DNA from: Ornithinibacter aureus
Lineage (GTDB): Bacteria; Actinomycetota; Actinomycetes; Actinomycetales; Dermatophilaceae
Assembly: GCF_009858245.1 (NCBI RefSeq)
Contig: NZ_VMSB01000001.1
Location: 3,353,623 to 3,417,622 of the forward strand
DNA: 64,000 nt
Reading direction: 5' to 3'
The notes under the pieces are model-generated. The model was not told where the DNA came from and searched no databases. It saw only the letters and a program-made list of their open reading frames with translations. Position 1 is the stretch's first letter; each line of letters begins with the position of its first letter. Positions 52,112 through 60,524 of the stretch are shown in pieces. The position numbers and the translations under genes were made by a program.

Positions 52112-53173
52112 ATGCACTTCGGACTCTTCATCCCGCAGGGCTGGCGTCAGGATCTCGTCGGCATCGACTCGGCGCAGCACTGGGGCGTGATGGCCGGTCT
52201 CGCCAGGCGGGTCGACAGCAACCCCGACTGGGCCTCGATCTGGGTCTACGACCACGTCCACACCGTTCCCCGTCCGATCGAGGAGACGACGCACGAGGCC
52301 TGGTCCCTCATGGCCGCCTTCGCCGGGGTCACGGGTCGGGTGCGACTGGGCCAGATGTGCACGTGCATGGGGTACCGCAACCCGGCCTACCTCGCGAAGG
52401 TCGCGGCCACGGTCGACGTCATCTCGGAGGGACGCCTCGAGATGGGCATCGGCGCAGGCTGGTACGAGCACGAGTGGCGCGCCTACGGCTACGGCTTCCC
52501 CAGCGCGGGAGAGCGGCTGCAGGCGCTGCGCGAGGGCATCGAGATCATGCAGCAGATGTGGACGACCGGCTACGGGAACTACGCCGGGGAGCACTTCACC
52601 GTCGACGGGGCCATGTGCTTCCCCCGGCCGCTGCAGGGCGATTCCGTGCCGGGGAGCCCGCGCAACGGCATCCCCGTGTGGATCGCCGGCGGAGGCGAGA
52701 AGAAGACCCTGCGGATCGCCGCGGAGTACGCCGACTACACGAACTTCTCGGGGATGCCGGAGGAGTTCAGCGCCAAGAGCGAGATCCTCAAGGCGCACTG
52801 CGCCGACGTGGGGCGTGAATTCGACGAGATCGTGCGCAGCGCCAACTTCAACGTCGTCATCGGCCGCGACGACGCAGAGGTGCAGGAGCGCCTGGCCTGG
52901 ATCCGTGACCACTACACCTCGGCCGGCCTGCCGCAGGACGTCGTCGAGTCCACCGTGAAGTCGTTCGCCGACGGTCCGCTCGTGGGCACCCCCGAGCAGA
53001 TCATCGAGGCGCTGGTCGACCTCCAGTCACGCGGGATGACCTATGCCATCACCTACTTCGTCGAGCAGGCCTACGACCTGTCGGGCGTCGAGTTGTTCGA
53101 GCAGGCCGTGATCCCGGCGCTCACTGACCGTAAGCGGCACAGCGCGGTGTGGCACCTGCTCCACGGAGAGTGA
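52112..53173 (+). CDS. LLM class F420-dependent oxidoreductase
   Basis: A 353-aa luciferase-like monooxygenase (PF00296) family protein. [80 protein letters not shown] (split into its sub-motifs) and [24 protein letters not shown] are the family's barrel strands. Actinobacterial members of this type use the deazaflavin F420 instead of FMN. Substrate not predictable. Start ATG at 52112, preceded by GAGAGGA. Monocistronic and followed by a strong hairpin at 53198-53228. Confidence 0.9.
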   Translation: MHFGLFIPQGWRQDLVGIDSAQHWGVMAGLARRVDSNPDWASIWVYDHVHTVPRPIEETTHEAWSLMAAFAGVTGRVRLGQMCTCMGYRNPAYLAKVAATVDVISEGRLEMGIGAGWYEHEWRAYGYGFPSAGERLQALREGIEIMQQMWTTGYGNYAGEHFTVDGAMCFPRPLQGDSVPGSPRNGIPVWIAGGGEKKTLRIAAEYADYTNFSGMPEEFSAKSEILKAHCADVGREFDEIVRSANFNVVIGRDDAEVQERLAWIRDHYTSAGLPQDVVESTVKSFADGPLVGTPEQIIEALVDLQSRGMTYAITYFVEQAYDLSGVELFEQAVIPALTDRKRHSAVWHLLHGE

Positions 53174-53197
53174 CGCGCTCAATGCGCCACTGACGCA

Positions 53198-53228
53198 GTG
53201 ATCCCCCTCTCACCGAGAGGGGGATCAC
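53198..53228 (+). terminator. terminator-like hairpin after the LLM oxidoreductase
   Basis: Perfect 13-bp arms GTGATCCCCCTCT (53198-53210) and AGAGGGGGATCAC (53216-53228) around a 5-nt loop, 25 bp after the stop. No T-tract follows. It is the last intact feature before the degraded transposase region. Confidence 0.85.
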
Positions 53229-53280
53229 GGGGGCGCCAGCGCTTGCAGACGGGAAGCGGAGACATCGGTCACAGTAGGGC

Positions 53281-54535
53281 AACAATCTGGCGGCGGCTAG
53301 TGCTCGGTTTGCGTTGAGGATCGCGAGAGAGGTCATCCTGGCGATCCTGCGGTACGGCGGGATGGGCCGGCTCGTCGAGCGCTGCTACGCGCCGTCGACG
53401 TTGGGATCGTTCCTGCGCACCTTCACGTTCGGGCACGTGCGCCAGCTTGACGGGGTCGCCGCGAGGTTCCTGACCTCGCTGGCTGTGGCCACCCCGGTGA
53501 CCGCCGGGGTCGGGCAGCTGGCGGTGGTCGACATCGACGACACCGTCATCGAGGTCCACGGCTACGCCAAACAGGGTGCCGGATTCGGCTACACAGGAGT
53601 GCGCGGCCTGAACGCACTCGTGGCGACGGTCTCCATCCAGTCCTGCGCGCCGGTGATCGTGGCCCAACGCCTGCGCAAGGGGTCGGCGAACTCCGCCCGC
53701 TGAGCCCAGCGGCTGGTCCGCGACGCGCTGAAGACGGTGCGCACCCTCGCCCACGACGAGAACACGACCCGGTCGGGTCGGGTGTTGCTTCGAGCCGACT
53801 CCGCCTACTACGGGCACGCCGTCATCGGCGCCGCGGTCAAGACCGGAGCGGAGGTCTCGGTCACCGTCCGCGTCGATGCCCGCGTCAAGGCGGCGATCAG
53901 CGTGATCACCGAGAACGCCTGGACCACGATCGAGTACCCGAGGGCGGTCTTCGACGAGGAGTCCGGTACCTGGATCTCTTCGGCGCAGGTCGCCGAGGTG
54001 CCCTACACGGCGTTCACCTCGAAGAAGAAGAGCGGAGCAGGTCACCGGCCGGCTTGTCGTGGGGCGCATCCCCGACGCCAACGCCGAGAAGAAGAAGCGC
54101 GCCGGGCAGCACGGCCTGTTCGAGGTGTGGCGGCATCACGCGTTCTTCACCACCACACCCGCGGATCTCGCCGACACCGTGACCGCCGACAAGGTCCACC
54201 GTGCGCACGCCGTCATCGAACAGGTCCATGCCGACCTGAAGAGCTCGGCGCTGGCGCACCTGCCGTCGGGGAAGTTCACCGCCAACGCCGCCTGGCTGGT
54301 CCTGGCCGTCATGGCCTTCAACCTGACCCGCGCCGCTGCCACCCTCACCGGTCAGCGGCGCTTGGCAAGAGCCACGACGGCGACCCTGCGGCGCACCCTG
54401 GTCCACGTCCCGGCCCGGGTCGCGACCTCCGCCCGACGGCTGACCCTGCACCCGCCGCGGGCCTGGCCCTGGCAGCACGCCTGGGCCACCCTCTTCGAGC
54501 GCGCCCACGCGCCCCCGCTGCCCGCAACGACCTGA
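53281..54535 (+). pseudogene. IS1380-type transposase remnant (in-frame stop plus frameshift, N-terminus lost)
   Basis: Recognisable from about 53341 (ILRYGGMGRLVERCYAPST, FLRTFTFGHVRQLDG). The catalytic Asp strand is VVDIDDTVIEVHGYAKQGAG; GYTGVRGLNALVATVS follows. A TGA at 53701-53703 interrupts the frame, which resumes AQRLVRDALKTVRTLAHDE. At about 54032, after an AAG run, the frame shifts by one base to continue EQVTGRLVVGRIPDANAEKKK through SGKFTANAAWLVLAVMAFNLTR to a stop at 54535. A TAG at 53275 closes the frame upstream, so the first ~60 residues are missing. Three lesions mean it is dead. I could not define its terminal repeats. Confidence 0.85.
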
Positions 54536-55004
54536 CCACCCAGCCGCCCCGCGGCGCGAACCAGAAGCACCCTGTGGAACACCCGGTAGCGAGGCCGGAC
54601 GCTCACCCCTACCCGAACACAATCACCGCAGCCTCACCGTCGCGACGACGACATCGAAAACGTCATCGGTGGATCCGGGTTCAGACCACCTCGGAGCGGT
54701 CAGGATCAGACCCTCATCAGGTCCAATCACGCTTGCCATAGGGGTATGCGCGTGTCGTGCCCTACCCGGGCCCCAGACCAGTCAGGGTCAAGGCTGATCC
54801 AGACTGCACGGACCACCCGCGCTGGGGTGTCTCGAAGGGCGGGACCGTCGTGAGCAATTCGGCCGATCTCAGATGCGCGTTGCGCCGGGTCGGAAATGCG
54901 CTACGCTGCATGTGCGCTCAACGGTGACGGCCTAGGTCGTTGGCGCCAACCACTCGGTTGGGGGTCGCGCAAGCAGACAGAATCACTTCGAAGGAGAAAC
55001 ACAC
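54536..55004. other. 469-bp non-coding stretch: degraded IS tail and CWB2-gene leader
   Basis: The left part, to roughly 54730, probably belongs to the transposase remnant's element and holds no supported gene. The right part is the leader of the CWB2 gene: it contains the candidate promoter (54880-54907), a TTGGCGCCAA palindrome and a CCAACCACTCGGTTGG hairpin around 54940-54962. The ribosome site GAAGGAG lies about 9 bases before the ATG at 55005. Confidence 0.5.
54880..54907 (+). promoter_or_regulatory. candidate promoter of the CWB2 gene
   Basis: TTGCGC (54880-54885) and TACGCT (54902-54907) are spaced by 16 bp, a fair match to vegetative actinobacterial promoters. They give a ~90-nt leader with two small hairpins. 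Prediction by eye only. Confidence 0.4.
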
Positions 55005-56198
55005 ATGGGTAAGGCTTCACGCCGCCTCACAGGCAGCTTGGCCGCTGCAGCCGCGGCATCCGTCGCCGTTGCCGGTGCCGCCGTTGCGGCACCCTCCGAC
55101 TCGTTCCAGGACGAGCCCGACGGCGTCTACCGCCAGTACACGATCGACAACAACCTCGACAACCTCTTCCGGGTTGCCGGGCCGGACCGCATCAGCACCG
55201 CCATCAAGTTGATGGACTCCACGAGCAAGTGGCGCTACTGCGGTGACCGTGGCAAGTATGAGAACTCGGGCTACTACGAGCGCAACTGCGACACCGTGAT
55301 CGTGGCTCGTGCCGACGACTTCCCGGACGCGCTTGCCTCGGGCCCCCTGGCCGACGTCTACGACGCCCCCGTCCTGCTGTCCAACAGCGGGAGCATCGAC
55401 TCCCGAGTCCTCGCGGCGATTGAGGACAAGGGCTTCAAGAACGCCATTCTGGTTGGCGGCACGGGCGTTTGGCCGGCTGGGGCCATGCAGCAGCTCGAGT
55501 CAAAGGTCGGTGTCGGCGACGTTCAGCAGGTCGGCGGCATCAACCGCTACGAGACCGCGACTGACATTGCTCGCCACGTCGGTTGGCGTGTTTCCGCGCA
55601 GGGCGTTAACCCCTACACGGTGAACGTCTACCTCGCCACCGGTACTGACTTCGCTGACGCCTTGGCTGCCGGTTCTGCCGCGGCTGACAACGAGGGTATT
55701 GTCCTCCTGACGAACGACAAGCGACTCAGCGCGGACAACAACGCGTCGGAGCGCTTCACCGTTCGCTTCCTTGAGGAGCAGTCCGGTTGGAACAGCATCT
55801 TCGGAAAGGCCGTGTTCAACGCGCTCGAGGTCCACACCGTGGGCGGTCAGGCGGAGGCTGCGGCCAAGTCCGCCGAGATCGACAACATCCGCGACACCAA
55901 CACCGGCGCCAACCGGTACGCCACTGCGACGATGCTCGCCGGCAAGTACCGGAACGGCATTGACAAGATCGCCGTTGCCAGCGGCGAAGGCTTCGCTGAC
56001 GGTGTCGCGGCTGGTGCATGGGCGGCCAACCACGATGGTGCACTGCTTCTCACTCGCAACAACTCGCTGAGCCCCGAGACCAAGACGTTCCTCACGGGCG
56101 TGGCTGACACCGACGTTGACGTCGTTGTGGTCGGTGGCACCGGCTCGGTGAGCCGCTCGGTGAGCGACCAGATTGCGACTGAGCTCTACACCTGGTGA
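55005..56198 (+). CDS. secreted cell wall-binding repeat 2 (CWB2) protein
   Basis: A 397-aa exported protein. Signal peptide residues 1-29 (RRLTGSLAAAAAASVAVAG, cleavage near AVAA). Three CWB2 repeats (PF04122) follow, starting at RVAGPDRISTA (57), VGGINRYETATDIA (177) and TGANRYATATMLA (300); each contains the typical DFPDALASGPLA / DFADALAAGSAA / GFADGVAAGAWA and ILVGGTG / VHTVGG / VVVVGGTG elements. So the mature protein is essentially one trimeric CWB2 unit with no separate effector domain. In Clostridium such repeats bind anionic wall polymers. Here the neighbours make a diacetamido-uronic acid nucleotide. AT-richer codon use than flanks. Ends with a strong hairpin. Confidence 0.92.
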   Translation: MGKASRRLTGSLAAAAAASVAVAGAAVAAPSDSFQDEPDGVYRQYTIDNNLDNLFRVAGPDRISTAIKLMDSTSKWRYCGDRGKYENSGYYERNCDTVIVARADDFPDALASGPLADVYDAPVLLSNSGSIDSRVLAAIEDKGFKNAILVGGTGVWPAGAMQQLESKVGVGDVQQVGGINRYETATDIARHVGWRVSAQGVNPYTVNVYLATGTDFADALAAGSAAADNEGIVLLTNDKRLSADNNASERFTVRFLEEQSGWNSIFGKAVFNALEVHTVGGQAEAAAKSAEIDNIRDTNTGANRYATATMLAGKYRNGIDKIAVASGEGFADGVAAGAWAANHDGALLLTRNNSLSPETKTFLTGVADTDVDVVVVGGTGSVSRSVSDQIATELYTW

Positions 56199-56242
56199 AC
56201 TGGGGTCGGTGCGGTAACCGACTCTTGAATGCCTAACTCACA

Positions 56243-56283
56243 CAGTGACCGGCCTTCCGGGTTCCCCGGAGGGCCGGTCACTG
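56243..56283 (+). terminator. terminator hairpin after the CWB2 gene
   Basis: 18-bp arms 56243-56260 and 56266-56283 pair with one G-T wobble around a 5-nt loop, 44 bp after the stop. GC-rich stem (CAGTGACCGGCC core) without a T-run. It separates the CWB2 gene from the sugar-nucleotide operon starting at 56397. Confidence 0.85.
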
Positions 56284-56396
56284 CGTCTCCGAGGCAGTGT
56301 CCTCAGTCCCTCCGTGGTGCCCAGACTTGGCACCCGGTTACCCTGTGGTGCTGCATTTTGATGTCGTCTAAAATAAGACCTTGACTGGGAGTCCGT

Positions 56397-57701
56397 GTGC
56401 GCATCACCGTCGTCGGCCTTGGCAAGATCGGGCTACCCCTCTCTGTCCAGTTCGCGCGGAGGGGCCACCGCGTCTTTGGTGCCGATGCCAGTGCGGTCAC
56501 CGTCGCCAAGGTGAATGCTGGGGAAGCGCCGTTCCCCGGCGAGGACCACCTCCCGGAGTATCTCAGGGCAGTCGTCCGGTCTGGAGATCTGCGGGCCACC
56601 ACGGATACGGCCGAGGCGGTGTCGCACAGCGACGTCGTTGTTGTCGTCGTCCCCCTCTTCGTCGACGATGAGGCGAGACCCGACTTCGGCTGGTTGGACT
56701 CCGCCACCGACGACATCGCTCGAGGTTTGCGGCCGGGTACGCTCGTGAGCTACGAGACGACGCTTCCCGTGGGCACCACGCGTGACCGCTGGAAACCTCG
56801 GCTTGAAGCGGGCTCAGGGCTGGTGGAGGGAGTCGACTTCCACCTGGTGTTCTCCCCTGAGCGGGTGCTGACGGGCCGCGTCTTCGCGGACTTGCGCAAG
56901 TACCCCAAGCTCATCGGTGGGCTCTCGCCCCAGGGGGCGGCCCGGGCCGTGGAGTTCTACGAGTCCGCACTGCAGTTCGACGAGCGCCCCGACCTCGACC
57001 GCCCCAACGGCGTCTGGAACCTGGGGTCGGCTGAAGCGGCCGAGATGGCCAAGCTCGCTGAGACGACCTACCGTGACGTCAACATCGGCCTCGCGAATCA
57101 GTTCGGTGCGTTTGCGGCCCGAGTCGGCATCGATGTCTACGAGGTCATCGAGGCAAGCAACTCGCAGCCCTACAGCCACATCCACCGCCCGGGCATCGCG
57201 GTGGGCGGACACTGCATCCCGGTGTACCCCCGCCTCTATCTGTGGAATGACCCCGAAGCGACAGTCGTGCGCGCGGCCCGGGAGGCCAACGCGGCAATGC
57301 CGTCCTACACCGTCGGACTCGCGGTCGGCGCAGCTGGCGGTGACCTCACCGGCCAGCGTGTGGCCGTGCTCGGCGCCTCGTACCGTGGAGGTGTCAAGGA
57401 GACGGCGTTCTCCGGGGTGTTCGCGACCGTCGACGCCTTGCGCGAGGCCGGTGCCGACGTCGTCGTCCACGACCCCCTCTACACCCGCGAGGAGCTCGCG
57501 GGCTTCGGGTGGGCGCCCTATTCGATCGGTGACGCGGCTCACGTCGTCATCCTCCAGGCCGACCACGCCGAATACCGTGACTTGTCCGCGCGGGACGTGC
57601 CGGGTGTGCGGGTCGTCGTCGACGGACGGCGGATCCTCGACCGAGCCCGCTTCGAGGGCGTGCGGTTCCTCGTTGTGGGACAGGCCGAGAGGGTGGGCTG
57701 A
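56397..57701 (+). CDS. nucleotide sugar dehydrogenase (WbpA/WecC family)
   Basis: A 434-aa UDP-sugar dehydrogenase: Rossmann VVGLGKIGLPLSVQFARRGH at the N-terminus, TLVSYETTLPVGTTRDRWKPRLE (split), FSPERVLTGRVFADLRKYPKLIGG (split; VLTGRVF and YPKLIGG), AEMAKLAETTYRDVNIGLANQF (active-site Lys), and catalytic Cys in AVGGHCIPVYPRLY. The PKLIGG/GRVF pattern is that of UDP-N-acetylhexosamine 6-dehydrogenases (WbpA, WecC), not UDP-glucose enzymes. With the next three genes it fits UDP-GlcNAc oxidation to UDP-GlcNAcA. Start GTG at 56397 preceded by GGGAG; an AT-rich patch (TAAAAT at 56371-56376) may mark the promoter. Confidence 0.9.
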   Translation: MRITVVGLGKIGLPLSVQFARRGHRVFGADASAVTVAKVNAGEAPFPGEDHLPEYLRAVVRSGDLRATTDTAEAVSHSDVVVVVVPLFVDDEARPDFGWLDSATDDIARGLRPGTLVSYETTLPVGTTRDRWKPRLEAGSGLVEGVDFHLVFSPERVLTGRVFADLRKYPKLIGGLSPQGAARAVEFYESALQFDERPDLDRPNGVWNLGSAEAAEMAKLAETTYRDVNIGLANQFGAFAARVGIDVYEVIEASNSQPYSHIHRPGIAVGGHCIPVYPRLYLWNDPEATVVRAAREANAAMPSYTVGLAVGAAGGDLTGQRVAVLGASYRGGVKETAFSGVFATVDALREAGADVVVHDPLYTREELAGFGWAPYSIGDAAHVVILQADHAEYRDLSARDVPGVRVVVDGRRILDRARFEGVRFLVVGQAERVG

Positions 57702-57703
57702 TC

Positions 57704-58303
57704 GTGGCTGTGCGAATCGTCGACTCGGCCGACGTCGCTGACAGCGCCACACTCGGCGATGGCACGTCGGTCTGGCACCTCGCGCAGGTCCGCGAGCACG
57801 CGGTTTTGGGAGCGAACTGCATCGTCGGGCGCGGGGCCTACGTGGGCACCGGGGTGCGCCTGGGGAACAACTGCAAGCTCCAGAACTACGCTCTCGTCTA
57901 CGAGCCCGCGGTCCTTGAAGACGGCGTCTTCGTGGGGCCGGGCGTCGTCTTCACCAACGACCACTACCCGCGCTCAGTCGACCCAGATGGCACGCTCAAG
58001 CGCGGGGACGACTGGGAAGCCGTCGGGGTCATCTGCCACGAGGGCTCGTCCATCGGAGCCCGTTCGGTGTGCGTGGCGCCGGTGACGATCGGTCGGTGGG
58101 CTCTGGTTGCCGCAGGGTCGGTGGTCACCCAGGACGTCCCGGACTTCGCTCTTGTAGCGGGGGTTCCGGCACGGCGCGTTCGCTGGGTCGGCCGAGCCGG
58201 GGTCCCGCTCGAACCCGGCACCAAGGCAGACACGTGGGTATGCCCCCAGACCGGCCAGACCTATCTCGAGAACGACGACACCCTTTCGGAGGCCCCGCAG
58301 TGA
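57704..58303 (+). CDS. left-handed beta-helix N-acetyltransferase (WbpD-like)
   Basis: A 199-aa hexapeptide-repeat acyltransferase. Repeats: SATLGDGTSVWHLAQV, AVLGANCIVGRGAYVGTGVRLGNNC (split), AVLEDGVFVGPGVVFTNDHYPRS (split; VFTNDHYPR is a WbpD-type phrase), SIGARSVCVAPVTIGRWALVAAG (split). VPDFALVAGVPARRVRWVG and the C-terminal WVCPQTGQTYLEND complete the family pattern. It would acetylate the 3-amino group of UDP-GlcNAc3NA. Start GTG, 2 bp after the dehydrogenase stop; its stop overlaps the aminotransferase GTG by 4 bp. Confidence 0.88.
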   Translation: MAVRIVDSADVADSATLGDGTSVWHLAQVREHAVLGANCIVGRGAYVGTGVRLGNNCKLQNYALVYEPAVLEDGVFVGPGVVFTNDHYPRSVDPDGTLKRGDDWEAVGVICHEGSSIGARSVCVAPVTIGRWALVAAGSVVTQDVPDFALVAGVPARRVRWVGRAGVPLEPGTKADTWVCPQTGQTYLENDDTLSEAPQ

Positions 58304-59388
58304 CTGACTTCATTCCTCCCGCCAAGCCGATCATCGGCGCCGAGGAGCGGGCCGCTGTCGACCGAGTCCTGCGCAGTGGGATGTTGGCCCAAGGGCCAGA
58401 GGTCAAGGCGTTCGAGGAGGAGTTCTCGGCGCACTTCGGATTGGGTCGGGCGTGTGTCGCGGCGAACTCCGGCACATCCGGTTTACACCTCGGACTGCTC
58501 TCGAGCGGGGTCAAGGCCGGCGATGAAGTCATCGTCCCGTCGTTCACCTTCGCGGCCACGTGCAATTCGGTCGCGCTCACCGGCGCCACCCCGGTGTTCG
58601 CCGACATCGACGCAGACGACTTCAACCTCTCGCCCGCGGCGATCGAGGCGAGCATCACCGAGCGGACCGTCGGCATCATGCCGGTGCACCTCTACGGGCA
58701 CCCGGCCAAGATGGACCGGATTATGGTGATTGCTGACCGGCACGGCATCCAGGTGTTCGAGGACGCCGCGCAGGCCCACGGTGCGTCGCTGAACGGCACC
58801 CCCGTCGGTGCTTTCGGGTCCTTCGCAATGTTCTCGCTCTACCCGACCAAGAACATGACCTCCGGTGAGGGCGGCATGGTCTCCGCGGCCACCCCCGAGA
58901 TCGAGCGACTGATGCGGCTCTACCGCAACCAGGGCATGGAGCGGCAGTACCACAACGAAGTGGTGGGCTTCAACGCCCGGATGACCGACATCCACGCCGC
59001 CATCGGCCGGGAGCAGTTGAAGAAGGTCGGAGGATGGACGGCGCAGCGCCAAGCCAACGCTGCGTTCCTGTCAGCGAACCTCACCGGCGTGACGACCCCG
59101 CCGGTTGCCGAGGGAGCCGTCCACGTCTACCACCAGTACACGGTGCGCGTTCCGGAGGACCGCGACGGCTTCGCCGCGGCTCTGCGCGAGGAGTACAACG
59201 TCGGCTCGGGCATGTTCTACCCCGTGCCCAACCACCAGCTGGCGCCCTTCCGCGTCGACGTCGACCTGCCCGAGACGGCCCGCGCGGCCGCGGAGTGCCT
59301 GTCGCTGCCGGTGCACCCCTCGCTCTCGCAGGGCGACCTCGAACGGATCGTCACGGCGGTCAATGCCCTCGCCGCGGCGGGTGCCTGA
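58300..59388 (+). CDS. DegT/DnrJ/EryC1/StrS aminotransferase (WbpE-like)
   Basis: A 362-aa PLP-dependent sugar aminotransferase. KPIIGAEERAAVDRVLRSGML, ANSGTSGLHLGLLSSGV (PLP phosphate loop), EVIVPSFTFAATCNSVALTGA (split), VFEDAAQAHGASLNG (Asp contacting the pyridine N), and the PLP lysine in SLYPTKNMTSGEGGM. MERQYHNEVVGFNARMTDI follows. It would transfer an amino group from glutamate to the 3-keto sugar made by the next gene. Start GTG overlapping the acetyltransferase stop by 4 bp; three bases separate its stop from the following ATG. Confidence 0.92.
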   Translation: MTDFIPPAKPIIGAEERAAVDRVLRSGMLAQGPEVKAFEEEFSAHFGLGRACVAANSGTSGLHLGLLSSGVKAGDEVIVPSFTFAATCNSVALTGATPVFADIDADDFNLSPAAIEASITERTVGIMPVHLYGHPAKMDRIMVIADRHGIQVFEDAAQAHGASLNGTPVGAFGSFAMFSLYPTKNMTSGEGGMVSAATPEIERLMRLYRNQGMERQYHNEVVGFNARMTDIHAAIGREQLKKVGGWTAQRQANAAFLSANLTGVTTPPVAEGAVHVYHQYTVRVPEDRDGFAAALREEYNVGSGMFYPVPNHQLAPFRVDVDLPETARAAAECLSLPVHPSLSQGDLERIVTAVNALAAAGA

Positions 59389-59391
59389 GCC

Positions 59392-60384
59392 ATGGCGAAC
59401 CTGCGCGCTGGCCTCATCGGCCTGGGCATGATGGGCCGCCACCACGCCCGGGTGCTCGGCAGCCTGCCCGGGGTGGACCTCGTGGCCGTGGCCGACCCGG
59501 GCGGTGACGTGCACGGCGCCTCCGGTGGGCGGCCGGTGGAGGCCGACATCGAGGCGCTCATCGCGCACGGCCTCGACTACTGCATGGTCGCGGTGCCGAC
59601 GGCCTACCACGAGCAGGTGGGGCTGGCCCTGGCCGAGGCCGGCGTGCACGCGATGATCGAGAAGCCGCTCGCCCAGGACACCCGCTCGGCGACGGCAGTG
59701 GCCTTGGCGTTCTCCGCCCGGGGGCTCGTCGGCGCCGTCGGGCACATCGAGCGCTACAACCCGGCTCTGCAGCAGGCTCGTTCACGCATCGAGGCGGGCG
59801 AGCTCGGTCACATCTACCAGGTCGTGACGCGGCGCCAGGGGCCCTTCCCCGCGCGGATCGCCGACGTCGGCGTCGTCAAGGACCTCGGCACGCACGACAT
59901 CGACCTCACGGCCTGGGTGACCCAGCAGGAGTACGCCTCGGTCGCCGCCCGCACCACTCACCGCTCGGGTCGTGAGCACGAGGACATGGTCGCCGTCGTG
60001 GGCCAGCTCGCCGGCGGCACGATCACGAGCCACCTCGTCAACTGGCTCTCGCCGTTCAAGGAGCGGGTGACGGTGGTCACCGGCAGCAAGGGCTCGTTCG
60101 TGGCCGACACGCTGAGCGCCGACCTCACCTTCCACGCCAACGGCGAGATCGAGCAGGCCTGGGACGCCATCTCCAAGTTCCGGGGCGTGTCCGAGGGCGA
60201 CGTCGTGCGTTACGCCATCCCGAAGCCCGAGCCGCTGCGGGTCGAGCACGAGCAGTTCCGCGATGCCGTGCTCGGCAAGGACGCCGACATCGTCACCATG
60301 GAGCAGGGGCTGCGCACGGTGCTCGTCGCCGAGGCGGTGCTCGAGTCGGCCCGATCGGGCGCCACGGTGGTCGTGCCGGCCTGA
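59392..60384 (+). CDS. Gfo/Idh/MocA family oxidoreductase (WbpB-like)
   Basis: A 330-aa NAD(P)-dependent dehydrogenase. N-terminal Rossmann AGLIGLGMMGRHHARVLGSL, VAVPTAYHEQVGLALAEAGVHAMIEKPLAQ (split; EKPL holds the conserved Lys), then VGHIERYNPALQ and VVKDLGTHDIDLTAWV (the His/Asp region). The GHIERYNPA phrase is shared with WbpB-type enzymes that oxidise the sugar C3. It completes a set of four activities (6-dehydrogenase, 3-dehydrogenase, aminotransferase, acetyltransferase). Last gene of the plus-strand operon, convergent with the glycosyltransferases 140 bp further on. Confidence 0.9.
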   Translation: MANLRAGLIGLGMMGRHHARVLGSLPGVDLVAVADPGGDVHGASGGRPVEADIEALIAHGLDYCMVAVPTAYHEQVGLALAEAGVHAMIEKPLAQDTRSATAVALAFSARGLVGAVGHIERYNPALQQARSRIEAGELGHIYQVVTRRQGPFPARIADVGVVKDLGTHDIDLTAWVTQQEYASVAARTTHRSGREHEDMVAVVGQLAGGTITSHLVNWLSPFKERVTVVTGSKGSFVADTLSADLTFHANGEIEQAWDAISKFRGVSEGDVVRYAIPKPEPLRVEHEQFRDAVLGKDADIVTMEQGLRTVLVAEAVLESARSGATVVVPA

Positions 60385-60524
60385 TCGGCCGGGTGGGGGT
60401 CCCCATCGGGCGGACCTGGTGGATGCCGCAGCGGGACGTCGGTTCCTGCCGGTCCTTGCCAATGGTCGGCTGGTCGTCCGGGACATGTGGGTGACATCAG
60501 CAGGCCGACCGCCCTGGTACGTCG

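Noticed and set aside
53281-54535. Functional IS1380 transposase made by programmed frameshift or readthrough
   Set aside because: Three separate lesions (missing N-terminus, internal TGA, one-base shift) and no defined inverted repeats make decay the simpler reading.
60467-60514. Terminator hairpin between the WbpB-like gene and the convergent glycosyltransferase
   Set aside because: Only a 7-bp GGTCGGC/GCCGACC pairing with a loop of over 30 nt; too weak to call.
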